This document shows positions 62,020 through 64,000 of a stretch of DNA of 64,000 nucleotides, in pieces (position 1 is the stretch's first letter; each line of letters begins with the position of its first letter). Below the pieces are notes generated by a model. The model was not told the DNA's origin. It made no database searches and was given only the letters and a program-made list of their open reading frames with translations. The translations under genes were made by a program, and so were the position numbers. The stretch is from Chloroflexota bacterium (GTDB taxonomy: Bacteria > Chloroflexota > UBA11872 > VXNJ01): positions 1 to 64,000 of the forward strand of contig JAPOWW010000001.1 in assembly GCA_026707405.1 (NCBI GenBank), in the 5' to 3' direction.

Positions 62020-62979
62020 TCACTTTGGATTCGGGTTAGACGGGTGACTACCGCTTTCGAGGAGTTTCAGGGCTTCGTCGACGTCGATGTCTCCGCCTTC
62101 GAGCGACTTCAGCACGTTCGCGGGACTTCCTTGGCGGGGACGGGGGGCGGATGCGCCGGACGTTTCATCGACCGGGACAGCGGAGACCAGATCGAAATTT
62201 CCGGAAACGGATTTCAGACCGATCTCCCGGCCGCCGCCGTTGAGTTGGGCCTCCCATTTCGTTCGACTGTTTTCCAAGACCTCGAAAGGCAGATCGGTAT
62301 TGATGGTTCCGGTTACGGTCCGAAGCGTCACCCTGCAATGTGAGGCTGGATCTAAAGTCAACTTCGTTTGATCGGAGACCGTGTGAATGGATATGGGCTC
62401 GTCCGCTACGGGGAGCGGGTCCACGACTATCTTGCCGGTAACGGTCTGAATCGAGAGTCCGGTCACTCTGGAATCAAGGACTTCCAGGTTGCCGGTGACC
62501 GACTTGTAGCGCACAGATCCGTCCAGTTTGGTGCCCGAAAACTCGCCGCTGACACCCTTGATGTCCACGTTTCCGACGTGATCGGCGATCCGCGTGCGTC
62601 CGGCGGCCTGGTCTATGTCCACGCCGCCTTCGAGATTTGCGATATCAATGTCACCGGCCGCAGACTTGGCGATGACGTCGCTTGCGCCAGGACAGCTGAT
62701 CTCGAAGTGAACGGAGGGGATGTTGTTGGAAGCGACGAGTCTGCGGACCCAGTTGCCATCGATCCTGGCGGGCCTGGCCTTGGCGGTGACGACGTTCCCG
62801 GAGCCTTCGATTGAGACGTCAATCAGGTCTCGGGATCCGTCGGCGTCGATTGTCGCGGTTACCCGCACCTCGTGGCGTTCCCAGGGCCTCACGGTAATGG
62901 AGCCGCTGAGGTTGGATAGTTCCAATCTTGCGGTGGGGCCTGTATCGAGCGTTCGTTCGATTCGACTCGGTTCGTCCAT
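62020..62979 (-). CDS. DUF4097-family beta-solenoid protein
   Basis: A 319-residue DUF4097 protein with regular strands such as LELSNLSGSITVRPW, KSAAGDIDIANLEGGVDI, VGNVDIKGVSGEF and IQTVTGKIVVD. It ends in the same helical motif as its neighbours (VLKSLEGGDIDVDEALKLLE). Like its neighbour it has no export signal, so both probably act in the cytoplasm or at the inner membrane face. Members of this family often accompany envelope-stress regulators, as here near a LiaFSR-like set. Precise function unknown. Confidence 0.75.
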   Translation of the reverse strand: MDEPSRIERTLDTGPTARLELSNLSGSITVRPWERHEVRVTATIDADGSRDLIDVSIEGSGNVVTAKARPARIDGNWVRRLVASNNIPSVHFEISCPGASDVIAKSAAGDIDIANLEGGVDIDQAAGRTRIADHVGNVDIKGVSGEFSGTKLDGSVRYKSVTGNLEVLDSRVTGLSIQTVTGKIVVDPLPVADEPISIHTVSDQTKLTLDPASHCRVTLRTVTGTINTDLPFEVLENSRTKWEAQLNGGGREIGLKSVSGNFDLVSAVPVDETSGASAPRPRQGSPANVLKSLEGGDIDVDEALKLLESGSHPSNPNPK

Positions 62980-63055
62980 GGTTACGGTGTCCTCGCTTCG
63001 AGTGCGACTTCTTGAGCGGCTTTCACCTTGAGCGTTCCTCGTTTCATGGGCGCCA

Positions 63056-63427
63056 TCACCGGCTGCCCAGCGAGCGGAATGCCTCGTCGACGCTAATTTC
63101 GCCGGCGCTCAGCTTGCGCAGGACTTCGCTTTTGGCGGGGTTGGGAGCCGGGGCCGGCCGGGTTCGCGCCTCCATCGCGTCGACCACGTTGTCGAGCATC
63201 GATCTCACGGTTGGATACGACACTCCCAGCTCGGCCTCGACATCCCTGATGATTCCGCGATTGCGCATGAAGACCTCGACGAAATCGAGCTGCTCGTCCG
63301 TCAGGCCCCTAAACCGCGAGGTCGGAAAATGACCGTCGATTCCAGTGCCGCAGTGTCCACACTCCAGCCTTACCGCCGTGAGATCGTGCCGACAGACGGG
63401 ACACGTCTTGAGAATCTCGGGCGACAT
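63056..63427 (-). CDS. DUF2089-family regulator-like protein
   Basis: A 123-residue protein. The N-terminal zinc ribbon (CPVCRHDL ... CGHCGTG) is followed by a helix-turn-helix-like region (EVFMRNRGIIRDVEAELGVSYPTVRSMLD), the standard DUF2089 layout. Its C-terminus (VLRKLSAGEISVDEAFRSL) is the same short helical motif that ends the two DUF4097 proteins. It is first of three minus-strand genes and may be their transcriptional regulator; the shared tail suggests direct contacts between the three products. Confidence 0.85.
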   Translation of the reverse strand: MSPEILKTCPVCRHDLTAVRLECGHCGTGIDGHFPTSRFRGLTDEQLDFVEVFMRNRGIIRDVEAELGVSYPTVRSMLDNVVDAMEARTRPAPAPNPAKSEVLRKLSAGEISVDEAFRSLGSR

Positions 63428-63611
63428 TCCAACTCCGATTTACGCCCTGTTTGGCTTTATCTACGGAACCCTTCGAGAGAGATAGTAGACTCTGGAATTT
63501 GAGAAAGTCAATAGTTAGCTTAAGAAAGTTAACTAAGCAATGAATATTATCAACAATTACGAAGACAGGAGTTCGGAAAACCGACGGGCTGGGTAAGGGG
63601 CGCGGACCGCG

Positions 63612-63810
63612 TTAGCGCTCGTAGCGCCTCATGATCAGGCGGGTGCTCCGGTTTCGGGTGATGTAGTTCCACGTCCATTGCACCAGGACGAGAATTCGGT
63701 TTTCGAATCCGATCAGGAGCATCAGATGGACGAAGAGCCAGCACGGCCACGCCGGAAGCGCCCATAATCGGACCTGGCTGAAATACGAGACGACTGCGAG
63801 GCACTGCCGG
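63612..63810 (-). pseudogene. C-terminal remnant of type-II NADH dehydrogenase
   Basis: A short frame not in the ORF track ends at TAA 63612-63614 and reads WPCWLFVHLMLLIGFENR, then ILVLVQWTWNYITRN. This matches the membrane-anchoring C-terminus of NDH-2 (typically W-x-F-x-H-x-x-x-L-x-GF-x-NR-x-LV). Upstream the frame runs into the MFS gene with no FAD or NAD domain, and no start codon is identified. It appears to be the tail of a deleted gene. Confidence 0.6.
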
Positions 63811-64000
63811 CTAGCCGGCGTCTTTGCCCGCCTTGCCTTCGGGTTCCCAGGTCGTTTTTAGAGTGGACTCCGGCAGCCACACGTTGACGATCAATGCGAT
63901 TCCGAGAGCCACCAGACCTATGAGGAACAGCGTCGTTATCGAGCTTGAAAGCGCCTCTCGCATCAGCTGCAAGACTTCCGGCGGAAGGGCCATCTCCCCG
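63811..64000 (-). CDS. MFS drug/multidrug exporter C-terminus, partial
   Basis: About 60 residues are visible: VLQLMREALSSSITTLFLIGLVALGIALIVNVWLPE. This resembles the last transmembrane helix of DHA2 (EmrB/QacA-type) major facilitator exporters, preceded by the usual amphipathic ALSSSI helix. The frame continues past the window edge, so the in-window ATG is probably internal. It stops at TAG 63811, fused in position to the NDH-2 remnant just downstream, suggesting a deletion junction. Confidence 0.6.
   Translation of the reverse strand, partial: GEMALPPEVLQLMREALSSSITTLFLIGLVALGIALIVNVWLPESTLKTTWEPEGKAGKDAG

Overview
The window is a high-GC bacterial chromosome segment, most likely from the Chloroflexota (a SAR202/Dehalococcoidia-type lineage). 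Two things point there. Both ABC solute-binding lipoproteins carry the long Val/Glu/Lys spacer after the lipobox that is typical of that phylum. The gene mix is also rich in phytanoyl-CoA dioxygenase-like enzymes, SDR/AKR/Ldh/Fe-ADH oxidoreductases and a ceramidase-like hydrolase. The assignment is inference; no rRNA or tRNA gene was seen.

Layout. 0.3-5.5 kb: a CrtI/PYROXD2-like FAD oxidoreductase, a cupin, and two tandem near-identical iron-containing alcohol dehydrogenases separated and followed by composite palindromic repeats. 5.9-15 kb: a carbohydrate-use island. Two paralogous beta-propeller glycosidase-like genes (one with an in-frame TAA) flank a CUT1 ABC importer without an ATPase, a D-2-hydroxyacid dehydrogenase and an HpcH/HpaI aldolase. 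15-21.3 kb: acetoacetyl-CoA synthetase, a GT4 glycosyltransferase, an FkbM-type methyltransferase, a transaldolase-family enzyme and a Vgb-like propeller. 21.4-28.2 kb: a membrane protein, then a Mo/W block of MobA, a Cys-type formate dehydrogenase alpha subunit and a tungsten AOR-family enzyme. 28.36-30.28 kb: a complete IS1595-family element with 26-bp terminal inverted repeats, an 8-bp target duplication, the transposase, three small passenger genes and a strongly structured non-coding segment. 30.5-43.8 kb: mixed catabolic genes (SDR, two phytanoyl dioxygenases, an orphan solute-binding protein, AKR, TIM-barrel isomerase, ceramidase-like), an exported propeller protein, a stand-alone LanC-like protein and a TlpA/CcdA thiol-redox pair.

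43.8-53.7 kb is the accessory/defence island. A compact minus-strand operon runs Eco57I-type adenine methylase, trypsin-like protease, PLD-SNF2 helicase. Upstream and divergent lies a type VII MntA/HepT pair whose MntA has ATA where the start codon is expected. A Zn-ribbon/PH-like protein, a MazE/AbrB antitoxin and a truncated PIN-toxin remnant follow. The three-gene operon is the best candidate for an undescribed system.

53.7-64 kb: an Ldh-family dehydrogenase; a cell-envelope stress module (PspC, LiaF-like, LiaS-like kinase, LiaR-like regulator); a DegT/StrS aminotransferase; three minus-strand genes sharing a C-terminal helical motif (two DUF4097-type, one DUF2089); a type-II NADH dehydrogenase C-terminal remnant; and the 3' end of an MFS exporter cut by the window edge.

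Two families of short palindromic repeats (here R1, core tcccgctttcgcggga; R2, core ccctctcccgtcaagggaga) punctuate most intergenic gaps. Some copies have entered coding sequence, most clearly in the methylase.
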